DNA from: Imbricaverruca yamaguchii | Taxonomy: Eukaryota; Arthropoda; Thecostraca; Neoverrucidae | Direction: 5' to 3' | Assembly (NCBI GenBank): GCA_034440575.1 | Contig: JAOTOL010001277.1 | Span: 1 to 64,000, forward strand | Length of the DNA: 64,000 nucleotides | In this document: one piece after another, positions 33,709 through 46,358 of the stretch | How positions within the stretch are numbered: the first letter of the stretch is position 1 | How the letters are laid out: the number at the start of each line of letters is the position of its first letter | Position numbers and translations under genes: made by a program | The notes under the pieces: generated by a model | Databases searched by the model: none | What the model was told of the DNA's origin: nothing | Seen by the model: the letters and a program-made list of their open reading frames with translations, nothing else

Positions 33709-33896
33709 GCCCTGTACTACGCCGGTATGGTTCTGGTGCTGACCGGACATCCGGAGAAGGCCCGGGAGTACCTGGACCGCTCGCTAAAGCTGAACGCTGA
33801 GAGCGTGGACAGCTGGGTGATGCGCGGATGGGTGGAGATGTATGCCGGCGAGAACCCCACCAAGGCTATCGAGTACCTGGACCAGGCTGCCAAGCG
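33709..33896 (+). CDS. TTC21B: IFT139/TTC21-like, coding exon 4 (TPR)
   Basis: The frame ALYYAGMVLVLTGHPEKAR...YLDRSLKLN...WVMRGWVEMYAGE encodes TPR helices matching [25 protein letters not shown] of the family. It has no internal start near its beginning, so it is easily missed. The acceptor is GTCGACAG and the donor AAGCG|GTGAGT, leaving phase 2. Confidence 0.92.
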
Positions 33897-34566
33897 GTGA
33901 GTGCACGCTGTGTAGCCGATGTGGAGGGTCTATGTGACCCCGTCACGTACTGTTATCGTGCGATGTACATATCGTGTACGTGAGGCCTAAGCCAAACTTC
34001 AAACTGACCACGTATAACAGCATGCAGGGCCTCATGCATGTAGTAGCAAACTCTTAACCTGTTAGCGACCAGTGGGACCTTTTGGTAACATGTGTTCAAA
34101 GTAAAATATAAGGCAATGTTCCTGTGGCGAGAACCGATTTAATGGCATTCCTCCGTTGGCAAGACTTTGGCCGTATGGTGTCTGCCACTTATTACTTTCT
34201 CAGAAGGGTGAGGGTGGTGTTTGGTGGAACCCAATGTTGGCAGAAATAATTAGTGCAGTGGTTTCCCGTGATAGTGATTTTCGTTTATTTCTTCCGGGAT
34301 GTTTTTTATTATTGGCAGTGTCCATGTCAGTGGCAGTCGTCACGATATATACGCGATCCCTGATTGCATGGCATGTATAACCGGACCGCGCTGGACGCTG
34401 CTAAAGTTTGGCGGTACCAAATGGACCCACTGGTCCTGAGCGCTGGCCGCGAAGGGGAGACTAGGCGCGTGGGAGGGGAGTGCCGTGAGTGTTTGGGAGT
34501 GTCCTATCTTCGTTTCGGTGGAAAACAATTGGTAACGCTGGTGCGCGCAGTAAGCTTCAAGTTCAG

Positions 34567-35905
34567 CGTTATGTCATGAACAATGAAACGGTGTGTATCC
34601 GCGAGCGAAGAGATCGAAATGATCGGTGACATCTATCTGGAAGAAGGAGATGAGTTGCTTGTCGTAAACCTGTCACCTGACCGATCTCAGTGATGCAGAC
34701 GAGCTGAATGACGATGTCACTGGACCAGCAGAAGTGCACGATATTCCTGGCACCATGGAAGTGCAGATAAATCGTAGCATGGATGAACCCGAACAGGCTG
34801 ACCCTCCAAGTCAAACGTTAGGAGCTGACAATATCCCAGAAAAGAGGAGACGCAAGGAGAGAAACGCGCCAGTGTGAGCCATGTTTTACCCGAGTACACT
34901 AGATGGGAGAAGGCGTGCAATTTGGCCCGATGCATCTCCCGTCAAAACATCACTGAATGGATGTACACCTGTGGAGATCATGAAAGAGCTGCTGACTCCG
35001 GATATATTTCAACACATCCAGATGGAGGCTCTGCCGTATTCTCTACATGTGAAAATGATCCACTCATCTCGATAGATGACAGCGACCTGAATATGCTCAC
35101 CGGGACCCTCGTCTTCTCTGGGTATGTCATGCTGCCAAGAGAAAAGCTCTACTGGTCAGAGGCAGATAATATAGTCCACGACATAGTTCAGAAGGCTATG
35201 CCACGCAGCAAGTACATGCACATAAAACACTATCTTCAATCGCAGGACAATTCGAGGAGGCAGCCCAGCACGGATTGAGCCTACAAGGTTCAGCAATTGA
35301 TTGATAGACTGAACGAGTCGTTGCGGGGGTTTAGTACAGATCTTGAAAGCATGAAATCATGAAAGCACTAGCGCAAAATGACCATGGCAGTCGACGCGCC
35401 CCTAAACCCCAATTCATCATCATCATCATGAAAGCACTAGCTGTGGACGAGATGCTCGTCTACTACTGCGGATGGCACGGGCTGAAGCAGTTCATCCATG
35501 CGAAGCCCATCCGTTTCGGCTCCAAGCTGTGGGCTTTGTGCGGGGAAGATGTACTGTGGAAAGGAGCAGCGCCCTCAGTTGCAGGATATGCATGTGGGAA
35601 GGAGAGTGGTGTTTGACATGATTAGTGTCATTACAGATCCAAGAGGTCACGAAGCCTAGTTTGACAGTTTATTTATGTCTTAGGCGCTACTCGCGGAGTT
35701 CAGGAATAGTGGCATCCGTGCCACAGGTACTTCGAGGAAAAAACCGAATGGAAAAATGTCCCATCAGACCAACAAAGTTCCTTCAAAAAGAGAAACGAGG
35801 TACATTTGGCTACGGGTTTGAAATGACTGAAAAATCCTGTCAGTCCGCTGGAATGATAACAAAGTTCTCAGCGGGATGTGTGTTCCAATTATAGATGAAC
35901 ATGCA
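34567..35905 (+). pseudogene. piggyBac transposase relic
   Basis: An acidic N-terminal stretch, then SGYVMLPREKLYWSE and AMPRSKYMHIKHYL (DDE_Tnp_1_7 start), then AVDEMLVYYCGWHGLKQFI with KPIRFGSKLWALC (catalytic-core region with the first Asp), then a GIRATGTSRK-like block in another frame and finally RWNDNKV-like sequence. Stops and frame changes (for example at 35278 and near 35800) break it. A 54-bp SINE insertion lies at 35372-35425. Inactive. Confidence 0.85.
35372..35425 (+). mobile_element. 54-bp 5'-truncated SINE in the transposase relic
   Basis: The body GCGCAAAATGACC...GTCGACGCGCCCCTAAACCCC ends in (ATC)n. It is flanked by an exact 15-bp duplication, TCATGAAAGCACTAG, at 35357-35371 and 35426-35440. 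The same tail motif appears at 30830-30900, 51900-52005 and 60540-60600. Confidence 0.85.
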
Positions 35906-36619
35906 AGATGGCAAATCAGTCAAATTCCCTAACTGAACCCATTTGACGGGCTTTAAAAAGATAGCAACCGAAACAATGAACAACGATCATATTGGCTGCA
36001 TTACCAGCGACCAATGGTTTGTCCCTCCCCACGCGCCAAAGGGCGGCCGCCGTGCCGGTCGAGCGCGCTCGGCTTCCGAACCGCGCGCAGCGCTCAGGAC
36101 GAGTGGGACATTTTTGTACCGGGCCATATCTCGAAAACGGCTGGAGATTTCTTCCTAATTTTTTCTTCACAACTTTGTACTTGTTCGGTTAGGAAACTCT
36201 TGACCAAAATAATCAAAATTTATCGGTGAATTATGTATCCAGTCCTTAACGGGTTAATGCGACCAGCTGCGGACTATTGTGACCGACTGCGTACGTTATT
36301 CACAGGCGACTAGACCCACTCTGTGTATTGTTCACACCTGTCTCCTCAGTAATATTTCCAGCTGGGTTCAGGATTTTCCCAGCTTGTACCCTCATAGATG
36401 TTCTTATACCGGCTTAGCTAAAACGTTTCAGCGTATTATACCTGGCGACGTACATTGTGCACGACCATGCTTTGATCATACCTTCAGCTTCCTGACATAG
36501 CTTTTATGACCCTTGATCTATTGCGCATGGTACCTTGTGCTTAGGATACGGTGATCTGTAGGTTTATCCTAGTTAAGAGTTGACTGATGGGTGCAGGGGT
36601 TTACTGGTCGGGCCGACAG

Positions 36620-36811
36620 AAACGGGCGCGACATTTCCCTGCTGTTCTGCCGGGCTCGCTACTATGAGCTGCACAACGACTTCGCGTCGGCGCAGACGGA
36701 GCTGAACCAGGTGGTGGCGATGCGGCCTGGCTTCGTGCCGCCGCTAGTTGAGAAAATGAAGGTCAGCATGGCCATGCTGGACTGGGAACAGAGTCTGGAG
36801 ATGATGAACAG
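36620..36811 (+). CDS. TTC21B: IFT139/TTC21-like, coding exon 5 (TPR)
   Basis: The frame NGRDISLLFCRARYYELHN...GFVPPLVEKMKVSMAMLDWEQ matches DTFALLGKAQCLEMRQN...[21 protein letters not shown]. The acceptor GGCCGACAG at 36617-36619 is chosen over an earlier CAG at 36594 because only it keeps the frame from exon 4. The donor is CAG|GTGAGG, phase 2. Confidence 0.9.
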
Positions 36812-39320
36812 GTGAGGAGTTGTTGCCATTATGACGCATGTTGGTGCCTCAGTGCAACATGGTGGCTATTAGTGTGGCTTTCGCGGTACATTATTATTAT
36901 CTAGATGGACAATATGTGGGAAAACAAAAGTGGAGACACTGAATGGAAGGGATTTAAGGATAAGAGGCATGGAGATATAGGACCGGGATTCATGTTTTCT
37001 GATGAGGAACCAGGGTTCTTAACTTGCTGCAGTTGGGTATAAATTGGAGCAGCAGCTTTTTTCTTACATCGCTACCGATATCTTTCCTGCGTCATCATAC
37101 GCCGCGTGTCCCAGCGCCAATGTCTGTCTCAAATCCCCCTTTTCCATAACCGTATGCCTAACGACTGACATAGCCAGCTGACTGGAAACTAACACATTCT
37201 GGAATCTTTGAACGGTTGCGATCTGGAGAGAATCAGGTGAAGTAGAACCTAACTGGAGGATGTGAATAAAAAACCAGGGGCATGCTTTCGGCACCTACCT
37301 TCCGAGGTAACTTGTGACAAACCCAATAATGCATTGAAAGTGATTATTTGAAACGGAATACATTTTCCTGTTGTTCCATCCTGTTAGTTTACGCAGTAAA
37401 ACGAGGTCGACATTGAAGTTCATACATCCATAAATTCTTACATGGTTTAGTGCTTGTTGTATAAGTACATGATGTGTATCCATAAATCCTTTTAGTTTGC
37501 TTCAACAGCCACTCAGGCAATCATCTGACATAGTCTTTCTCAATGCAATGCCATACATATCCGCGTTTCGTGCCTATTAAACCACTGGCTATTAAATATC
37601 TGGCTATGCTATATAGCCGTCACAGTCGAACGCAGACATGACTTCGTGAAATACATAGCCAATCGGCATCTAGCGGATCGGCCCTTGAAATCGATTAATC
37701 AATCTCCTTGTTTATACCATTATGCAGTTCCTAGTGGTTCCTAGTGGTCCTAGTGGTCCCACTAATGTCATGCAACACAGTCATGTATCACAGGTCCCGT
37801 TGCGAACATTTTTTATGTTCTTCAAGGACAGTTTTGATGGCTTCATAGTGGCATGCTGGTGGAATGCAGGAACTAGGCTGGCTTGGGGAAGTACTAAAAG
37901 GAATACCTTACAATTGAAAAAGAGCCAAGGTTTATATACCCGTGAAGGTTGCACAAGAGCACTACCACATGTAACAGCTAGCAAGGACAAAATTGAAGAT
38001 AACAGTGCACTCGTTCACCTTGCCGAACTCTAGGATGACAAGTTACTAATTAACTTCGGTTTGAACCCGCAAATGTATATGGCCTCAGTAATTCTGCGCT
38101 GAGGGTGGTCTTTGCGTGGTTTAATGCTCTCAAAGGCTTTCTATAAAGTGGATTTCTGTACAGTGGTCTCCCATAGGTGTGTTCAATGGCCTGTTTGTAT
38201 TCCCGTCTCATGGTGTTCATTAAGTCACAGATGAAAGGGGTAACGAACGAATGGAAGCTTCTTTGTATGTATGTGACCGTGACCTCCGAATCCTTATAAT
38301 GAGTTATTTTAAAACTACATGGATCTAGGGTTCTAATTCGTTCGAACCACCCAAAAACACCTTTTTTGAACACTACCAGATAGGAAATAATTACAAACAC
38401 AGTTTAAATCAGTATATATTGAACACAAATTATGGTGATAAGACGAATGCAGTGTCTTATCAGAGACGAATGCAGGGGTGTTGACAGCTGACTGTGCGTT
38501 TGAGCTGCACTAAGCTGGGGCGAAGGGCGCTTGGATAATTTGGAGGATACCGCGAAGTGAGGTGCATTTATCGGGCATCTTTCGTGGAGCTGAGACCAAC
38601 TAATAAACATTGTGTTAGTCTGATTTTCTTATAGTTATAGAATTGTTGGAAATAGCATTTGCGCTGGTTGTGGTTTTACGGTGTGCTTGGCAACGGGGGC
38701 CATATGATGTCGCCTGCGCCTCACCCTGGCAGGAGAGCGGACACCGCAGGAAGTCCAACCTCGTACCTCCTGCATACCAGACGATCAGCTTAACCACTGG
38801 TGGTAGTAGTTGTGAATACGTCCCACGCAGCAGCCGAGGCCATATAACGTCACCTGCCTCTCACCCTGACAGGAAGGGCGGGCGCCGCGGGGAATCGAAC
38901 CCCGTACCTCTTTCTTGCCAAACGACCAGCTTAACCACTGAGCTACCAACGCCCCTGCTGGAAGAGGCTTCCAGCATCATCACAAATATTGTTATATATT
39001 TTGGTCAGCATATGGGCCTTATGTTAACCAAAGTTGAATTTCGTCTCAAGAAGGGCAATCCGGATATATATATATATATATAGTAATTTTTTTCTTTCAT
39101 GTTATCGGAGGCTTTTTCCAACATTCACCAAGGGTTATGTCCTTCAGTTGCGTCGTATGGTTATGTCTCGTTATTGCATGGTACCTGTATTAGCAGTAGT
39201 GCAGGGTCCTATGTGTCCGACCTTTGTCGCAGCGTTTTGGCATTCTACTTCTGCCCAGGGTCTTGCTATTCAGATTTTAGATCTGTGTCCAGTATTTTTT
39301 ACCTCCCACCGTTACTGCAG
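36812..39320 (+). other. Intron 5 of IFT139-like gene
   Basis: Contains the family C SINE pair and a short (AT)n at 39064-39082. The rest, including a 116-residue minus frame at 38050-38400, shows nothing recognisable. Confidence 0.5.
38683..38957 (-). mobile_element. Two adjacent family C SINE copies
   Basis: The copy nearer 38957 reads GGCGTTGGTAGCTCAGTGG (A-box) and GGGGTTCGATTCCCC (B-box), then the family body ending in GACGTTATATGG. A second copy follows at 38815-38683. They lie in IFT139 intron 5 as a head-to-tail pair, either a dimer or two insertions. Neither folds convincingly as a working tRNA gene once the body is included. Confidence 0.8.
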
Positions 39321-39504
39321 GATCCTGACGAGGGCGCCGCACTCCATTGAGGCTCTGCGGTTTCGGCTGATCGGCCTACTAACCCGCGACGGCAACTACA
39401 CGGAGGCGACCAAGCGGTTGGAGGAATTCGTGCGCAACGTGGACCGTCACGAACCGCACAACCCGCCATTCTTGCTGGAGTGTGCCCGCCTCTTCTCCCG
39501 GACG
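39321..39504 (+). CDS. TTC21B: IFT139/TTC21-like, coding exon 6 (TPR)
   Basis: The frame APHSIEALRFRLIGLLTRDGN...FLLECARLFSRT aligns with [21 protein letters not shown]...FYNITLAFSRT. The acceptor TTACTGCAG follows a pyrimidine-rich tract and takes phase 2. The donor is ACG|GTCAGT, phase 0. Confidence 0.9.
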
Positions 39505-39726
39505 GTCAGTGGCCAGCCAACAGCGATAGTCTCGCCGTCCTGTCGGCGGTCGAACTCTGATGAAATTGGGCTCTATCAGATGTATATGTGCGCATGGTCG
39601 GAAATGAACGTGCGTGTGCGTGCGTGCGTGTTGGTATAGCGGGTACTGACCCATTGATCTCTGACAAGACCCTATTATGGGACCATACGATGACCATGTC
39701 ACCGATTGGCCCGGCTGGCTCGCCAG

Positions 39727-39919
39727 TGTGGACGTAATGCGGACGTGCTGGAGTTTACTCTGGGACTGGCCGAGAAAGCAGCCCAGCTGGAGCCCACGCA
39801 CGCCGAATACCAGGTCGAGGTCGGCTACCAGTATCTGCTCAAGAACAACATCAAGGAGGCCCTCAAGTACTACAAGGCTGCCACCAAACAAGATGAGGCT
39901 TCGATGGAGGCACTCAGTG
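39727..39919 (+). CDS. TTC21B: IFT139/TTC21-like, coding exon 7 (TPR)
   Basis: The frame CGRNADVLEFTLGLAEKA...YQVEVGYQYLLKNNIKEALKYYKAA matches CGRSQLILQKIQTLLERA...[24 protein letters not shown], a canonical TPR. The acceptor is CGCCAG at phase 0 and the donor AGTG|GTGAGA, phase 1. Confidence 0.94.
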
Positions 39920-40192
39920 GTGAGAGACGCACGGGTTCCTATACCGGGCTGGAATGTGTTTATTTCAGCAGCCTCCTGTTCACTGGTAATCTCCCTGGAT
40001 TCTTTTGGTGGGATTTTGTCATCGGTGCGAGAAGCCACCATAGAGCTAAAAATATAATTGTATTTCGCTCGGCGTGGGTATTTCATTCATTCATTGGTTA
40101 CGTCGGTCTTAGTCTTTGTGTCGACTAACTGTTATGCCGGAGCAGATGTTGCGAAATGTCGTGACACGTGGCTGGTCCCGGTCGCGCCTCAG

Positions 40193-40354
40193 GCATCATC
40201 ACGTGTCAGCTGATCGACGGTGATCACCAGACGGCCGAGCAGAGTCTCGAGTTTCTGAAGGAGACCCAGCGCTCGCTGGGCTACACGGCCGACATACTGT
40301 ACTTGTCGGCGCTGCTGGCACGCAAGCAGAACAAGAGCCCCGACGAGGTTCTGG
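40193..40354 (+). CDS. TTC21B: IFT139/TTC21-like, coding exon 8 (TPR)
   Basis: The frame GIITCQLIDGDHQTAEQSLEF...DILYLSALLARKQNKSPDEVL matches [21 protein letters not shown]...LIYLHAVLAMKKNKRQEEV. The acceptor is GCCTCAG and the donor CTGG|GTAAGC, phase 1. The next recognised exon is 11.1 kb downstream. Confidence 0.94.
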
Positions 40355-40681
40355 GTAAGCGGCTGCACTGACATGCAGAGGAATGGATGGATGAAACCAC
40401 ACGCCATTATAATGAGTTATATGGGGTGAAGACGAGCGAAGGCACAATATCGTGACAGGGAATATTACTGAATAGTGATGGATTACGCAAGATAATGAAG
40501 ATCAGGACTGTACATCGGAAGCAAACATGGCATGTGCTCGTGATGTGGATATCCACTTCCTTATATTCCTTGTAGGTTTTCATTGGCATCGCAGGATGTT
40601 ACGGGCATGATAAAATGTGAGGTATGTAAAAATGTTGACGTCAAAATGACAACCTTCATATTCAGATGAATCTGTCGACAG

Positions 40682-40850
40682 CGTATCATAGCCTCCACAA
40701 ATTCAACACACCCCAAGGGATCGTAACCTCCACAGCTCACAACCTCCACAACTCCGAAGCGCTCATAGCCTCCACAAATCTGAAGTGCTCATAACCTTCA
40801 CAACTCATAACCTCCACAACCCCGAAGCGCTCATAACCTCCATAGCTGAC
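40682..40850 (+). repeat. Degenerate short repeat (CATAACCTCCACAACTCCGAAGCGCT)
   Basis: Six or so units of about 19-38 bp built from ATAACCTCCACAA and CCGAAGCGCTC, in IFT139 intron 8. Confidence 0.7.
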
Positions 40851-43800
40851 GAATACAATGAATAAATATTGTTTTTTTCTACGCGATAAGCGAACCTTTT
40901 CGAAATAGTTTGTTCGACATCCTGGGAGCGTAACAATTGTGGGAATGAGCCGGACTCCCTCCATGGAAAACTCTTGGCGACTCCCCTATCCTGCCTGGTT
41001 CGAATTTTACCCTTTTGCTGGTAATATTGTTCCAATTATGTTTTTAAAATAAATGTTACAAAAAGCTGGTGTGGCAATGCCACAAACTTTGAAGTTGGTA
41101 TGACCATGTCCATACCTGTCATACCGCATTTTCCGCCCATGAGTGGGACGGCATCTGGTGGTTGGGTTCAGTGAACCATTCATGTCCTAGCTGGTATCTA
41201 GCCTTTGCCCAAACAAAATGTGTCTAATTCCTCGAAAAATTCGTCCTATATCCCCGAAAATCACGTTGGGTTTCCAAACTAATAGGCGCCCGACTCCAAC
41301 GACCGCGATAGGGTCCGGAACAAACCGAACTGCATCCCGAAACAAATCGCGCCAAGCCCCCGAAGAAAATCGGGCTGGATCCGGCAAAAATTGCGCCGTA
41401 ATCTCACAAATTGCTGTGGGGCCCGGAATGAAGAGTGAATTAGACTGGACCAATAAAAACCAAGAAGTTCCTCCAGATATCAAGCGATGTTCGGAAAAAT
41501 TGTAATGAGGTTCTACATATCGCTACCCAGGGAAATAACAGAGTGCTGGCTGAAGGTTCGCTCATGGTCCGCTTCCCTCCAATGTTGGTGTCTCTACTGA
41601 GCTTGCGACGTAGCACCTGCTGGTATGTGTACTAGCGCGCAATCGGTTATCCGTGCCCAAGCTAGGGGATTGGTGTCATTGGAGTAGAGTTTAGGGTAGA
41701 TCCGCTTATATAAATCAAGTAGCGCTCTTGCGACGAACATTTAATTTCATCGATATTATACGATGACCGTTCCACGATGATTAGAAAATGCAGTCAAATG
41801 TTACCTAGCTCTTGGTGTATATTCGGGTGCAGCCCTTCGTCAAAACGCACAAAAAATCAGCGATCGCATCTATCGGGCGAATTATCCCCGCCATACTTTT
41901 CAGCTGTGCCATGTCAGGTCTTGATACGCAAAGTCTTTATAATTCCGGGGACGCTTTAAATGGTACTACGCACAAGGCAAACATTTATGCACATTTTCTG
42001 CCCTGTCAACACACAACGGTATCTGATATATCTTATCTTATCCAAAGCGCTAAAATGTATTATGTAAACGAAAGCACTAAAGTAAAGATCAGTCAAATTT
42101 GGGCCTCCTTCCATGCCTATCGCAACTCTGCTATTACCTGGTAGGCATGTACACCCGAGCATCGCAGCACCAGAATGAAGAGTAAAAACAAACAATCTAG
42201 AAGCTACTGTTCTGCGTAAAATGCATACGCATCCCCCGTTCATGGCACATAACCTACAGGACATGCACGCTATACACACACTGGATATATGCATATCGAC
42301 TACCATATTATAATATCGACCAAGAAGTAGTACTCGAATTTAAATCACGTTTATGTTCCTTAATGATGAATGACTCAGCAATTTTCCGACCCACATGGTC
42401 TTTAGTGTTGAATAGCATCCAAAGGTCCAAAGGAATTAAAGTATAGTATTACTGTTCGGGGGTTTCGGGGTGTGAAGTGGTTTCCAAAAGGGCGCCGTGA
42501 CTGTACTATTAATCGTGTCCCGAATGCATTTCTTGAATCTCAGTCAGACTGAAGGTTTTATTTCCATGATGCATGTAGCCCTACAAAGCTTACAACACAT
42601 TTTATGCACGAAGTTTTTTTGGGGGTGCAGGGTTCGATGAAGCCTGACTTACAGGTGTGATACTGCTGTTGTCCAGGGCACCTAAGCTTAGTCAAAACCG
42701 AATGGACAAAGTAAGTGCACAATTCTCCGATCCTTTCCCCAATATTTAACGTCATTTAAACAGCTTGACGTGCGACGCTCGCCTAAAAGTGCTTGCAAAG
42801 AAATGCTAATAAAGGCCAGTGAAGACCCAGGGAGCTGTGGCTGATATAATCAGACCGATGACGTTCCATTGCATCCGACGAGTCTAATAAATCACGTGAA
42901 TAGTAACATAATTTTTGCAGTGGCACTTACATTATTTGTTGGTCGACCCAAGTAGGAATGCTTCAATTTCTTTCTGCACGATCCTTCGTACCTCATAGTT
43001 GGATATCTTACCAGAGATGGGGCTCTGTTCGTGCTTCAACTCCCCCATTCCGAAATCGAGGATTCATCAGGGGTGAGTCCCATGCCGCCACAGTCCCATG
43101 CCGCCACTGTGCTATCTGACTTGCTGATACTAGATTGGTGTTGACTTCCTAAGCCAGTTTAATAAATGCCGAGGTATTGCGGGTTTGGACAATTGAAGGT
43201 TGTTACTCGTAGTCCCCCCTCCTCCAACATCATGCTGTGTATCATGCTTCATGTTCTCCACTTGTGAATATGAAAATAAACCTTTTTCTGTCCCTTATGA
43301 AAAGAAAGCTTGGATTGCAGTCTGTGATCTAATTGCAGTGAGCTATATTCCCTATTTCCTTCACCAGACTCATTCGATGTATTTGTGTGCCCGTATTGTT
43401 TCACTCCGACGGTTAGGTACATACCTTTGACGGAAAACGAGCTGATACATCATCGGGCGGCAATGGGTTGTAAGCATCGTGCTTGATAACCTGGCACACT
43501 TCTGAGCCTTTTGTGCCATGTACAGTGGTACAGATATGCATACTGTACAAGTTAACGGCATCTCAGATACCAGCGAAAATCACAAGCCTTGTTCCGTTAA
43601 GCATGGCTTCCTTGTCATCGCAACCAAGTGTCAATTATGGCTGATATCATATGGGACCAAGTGGGTGCTACATGATTATTATATTCGATGCGCCCTAAAG
43701 CCCTAATAACCTAACCTAACCACGCATAGGACCATGGCTGGAATAACCGCCGGTTTTCGAGTGTTTGGCATCGATAACTTTATCCTCTACGGGCAACAAT

Positions 43801-46077
43801 GATCTGATTTGTTTTCTCATTTGACGGTTGCATGGGACTGTTTGACCACGGATTGCTCGGTGACGATGTGCTCTAGAAATATTGAAAAGTGCAAACTTAA
43901 CTCATGATATATATTTGAAAAAAAATATCCCATCCATATTCGATTATTCAAGAATTGTCCTCCCCACAGCCACAATTAGAAAGTGCAAATCTAACCCTAT
44001 GTGGAACCTGTTGATGTTTGTTTGCACCAGCCGATATCACCACACGGTGGCAGGCTGACAAAACTCACTCACACACACTGATGTTTGTAAAACATTGTCT
44101 AACCTTAAGTTGAACAGGCTTTCCAACGCCGATTCCAACTGATGTTTAATTTTACCCACACACGCTTAGTTCCGAGGATTATGGAGTGGGCTCGACCCTT
44201 TCGTGAACGGCGTTACTACAGAAACGTAATGCGAGGCTTAACATCGGCCCCTATGCTATTCAGTTCCAAGTTTGCGGACCAATGCTTCTGCTCTGAACGT
44301 TCCGTGTCATGAAAAGTCCCACAAAAATGCCTCTGCTCCCGGCCGGACGAGATACGGGGATTGGCGCAATGTCTTTTAGTAAGTGAAGGACAGGAGTTAG
44401 CGATGGTTAAATTTTGAAGTTGAAAAATAGAAAAACAATGGAGATATGCAGAACGTCCAGCATAACATTTGCCTCGCGACCCGTTTCGTTTTCGGGTAGG
44501 TGCGTTGCGCCGTGGTGGGGAATGAAATTTCTCGGTGATCTCGAGGTCAGCGTTGCTGTCCGCGACAAATCCTATCCTAATACGGCATGTTTCGGGAAAT
44601 TATGGCAAGCGCTGTCCAACTGTGTCCTAATTCCCTATCGCGCCACTCGATATGGCTGTAATACGGCTGTGGTGACTACTTATCAGACAAAAATAGCATT
44701 TTCAGGGAGCACCTGAACTAATGAGTATCGCTCACTATCCTCGCAATATTCTGGAAAAAAAGTTTCACGGAAGTGTAATGACATACAAGCACCACTCACC
44801 GTCCCATTAAGCCACCGATTCGGATGCCAGGATGACTGAATACTACTTGCACGGCAAAGCCAGACACAAAATTTGTATGGCGGCACTCGACTGGAGATGC
44901 GCTATTTCTCTGGATGGTTGGTTGGTTGGATATGCTGTCGCTGTTGGTTGATAACGATTTTTAATGCAGGGCGGAGCGTCCGACAGGGGCGTTCTTATCA
45001 AGAGTTTCTCTGCTCAGGAGTGGCTTTCGGCTGCCCCCCCCCCAAAAAAAAAATAAAATAGGAGGGTGCGCCCATGTTCATCAATATCATGCAACAGTGA
45101 TAAATTATTCGTCAAATAGGTTGGAAAATACCACTTTCTGGACACTCAATCGACATCCTTCTCCAAGAAGTATCGACATCTTGCTCCGTGATGCGTGCTT
45201 ATGAAGCCTTCGTGTCTCCTTTCAAACAGTATCTCGCTTATACGTATCATGTCAATGCTCCTAATAAGGAATAGTGACACACGGACATATGGCAACGTAA
45301 TTTTGGGTAAAGGGATTAAATATGTGATAAGGCGTACGGTATCAAATTATAGCATAGGTAATTTTATCCCTGTCCTGAATACGGCTCTTCCTAAATTATG
45401 AATGTCAACGCAAATGACAAATGTTCAGTCATAAGTACCTACACCATTGGATTAAAATGACGCGTCGGAGCCACTGTGTGCACGCACTATTTTACCGCAA
45501 CCCACCCTTAAAAACTTTCCCCGGGCTGTCGCACATTATTTGAAACTAGCGCACATGCGTAAGCTTGTACCATGCTACACTATACCCCTGCTACATGAAA
45601 GCCGAAACATCGAACATTATGATCGTAATATAACTGTGTAGTGCCATGTTACTGGATTATGTCAAGTTCTTACCGAGCCACACAAACAAGCTCCGACACT
45701 ATAACTACAAGACAAAATTAAGACAGGAAATATCTGAACTTCAGCTCCAATTCCCAACCACAAAATGAAATGATACCATACCAAAATGGTCAGGAGCTTT
45801 TCACTTTATCGCATAAAGTGTATCAAGACATAAAGCGTGGCTGCATTTAGGAAAACTTCACCACTGTTGAACTGATTAATCCGAGGTACTTGAGATTTAT
45901 GCAAATATAGTCGTACATGATGGGTAATGAATGAGTAATTCTTCCCTTGAGGATTCGGAAAGGTGGTTTGGCCTGGTAATCGCTCGCATATAAAAGCAGT
46001 TATTTCGTCCAGCAAGCGCGATCCCGGGATAGAAAGATCCCGGCATCGTGCAAGTAAAAGGGAGGCAGCTAGTAATG

Positions 46078-46358
46078 CACGCGAACTGCTCGTGTAACGG
46101 GAGTCTGACCGCTCACAACTACCTGCTCGATTGGTCGTCTTTAAATCACCACTAAGCACTGCACACAGCTAGTTTTTCGGCAGCTGCCCGTGTAATGGTA
46201 GATTGACCGCTCACAAATGCCTGCTCAATTGGTCGTCTTTCAGTCACCACTAAGCACTGCACGCAGCTAGTTTTTTTTCGGCAGCTGCCCGTGCAGTGGG
46301 AGATTGACCGCTCATAAATGCATGCTCTATTGGTCGCCTTTCAATCACCACTAAGCGG
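46078..46358 (+). repeat. ~100-bp tandem triplication
   Basis: Three units share CGGCAGCTGCCCGTG, TTGACCGCTCA, ATTGGTCGTCTTT and CACCACTAAGC. The last unit is cut off by the SINE at 46357, exactly after CACTAAGC. Confidence 0.85.

Larger units (their letters stand above)
34054..36257 (+). mobile_element. piggyBac-family transposon, degenerate, in IFT139 intron 4
   Basis: The left end TTAACCTGTTAGCGACCAG (34054) and the reverse complement of the right end, TTAACCCGTTAAGGACTGG (36257), are imperfect inverted repeats with TTAA targets. Between them lies a plus-strand transposase relic. Size 2.2 kb fits the family. It is in the same orientation as the host gene. Confidence 0.82.

Noticed and set aside
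38050..38400. 116-residue minus-strand frame
   Set aside because: No recognised motif, lies in an intron and has no splice or start evidence.
38880..38957. Functional tRNA gene with good A- and B-boxes
   Set aside because: The family C body follows and a second copy sits next to it, so a SINE is more likely.
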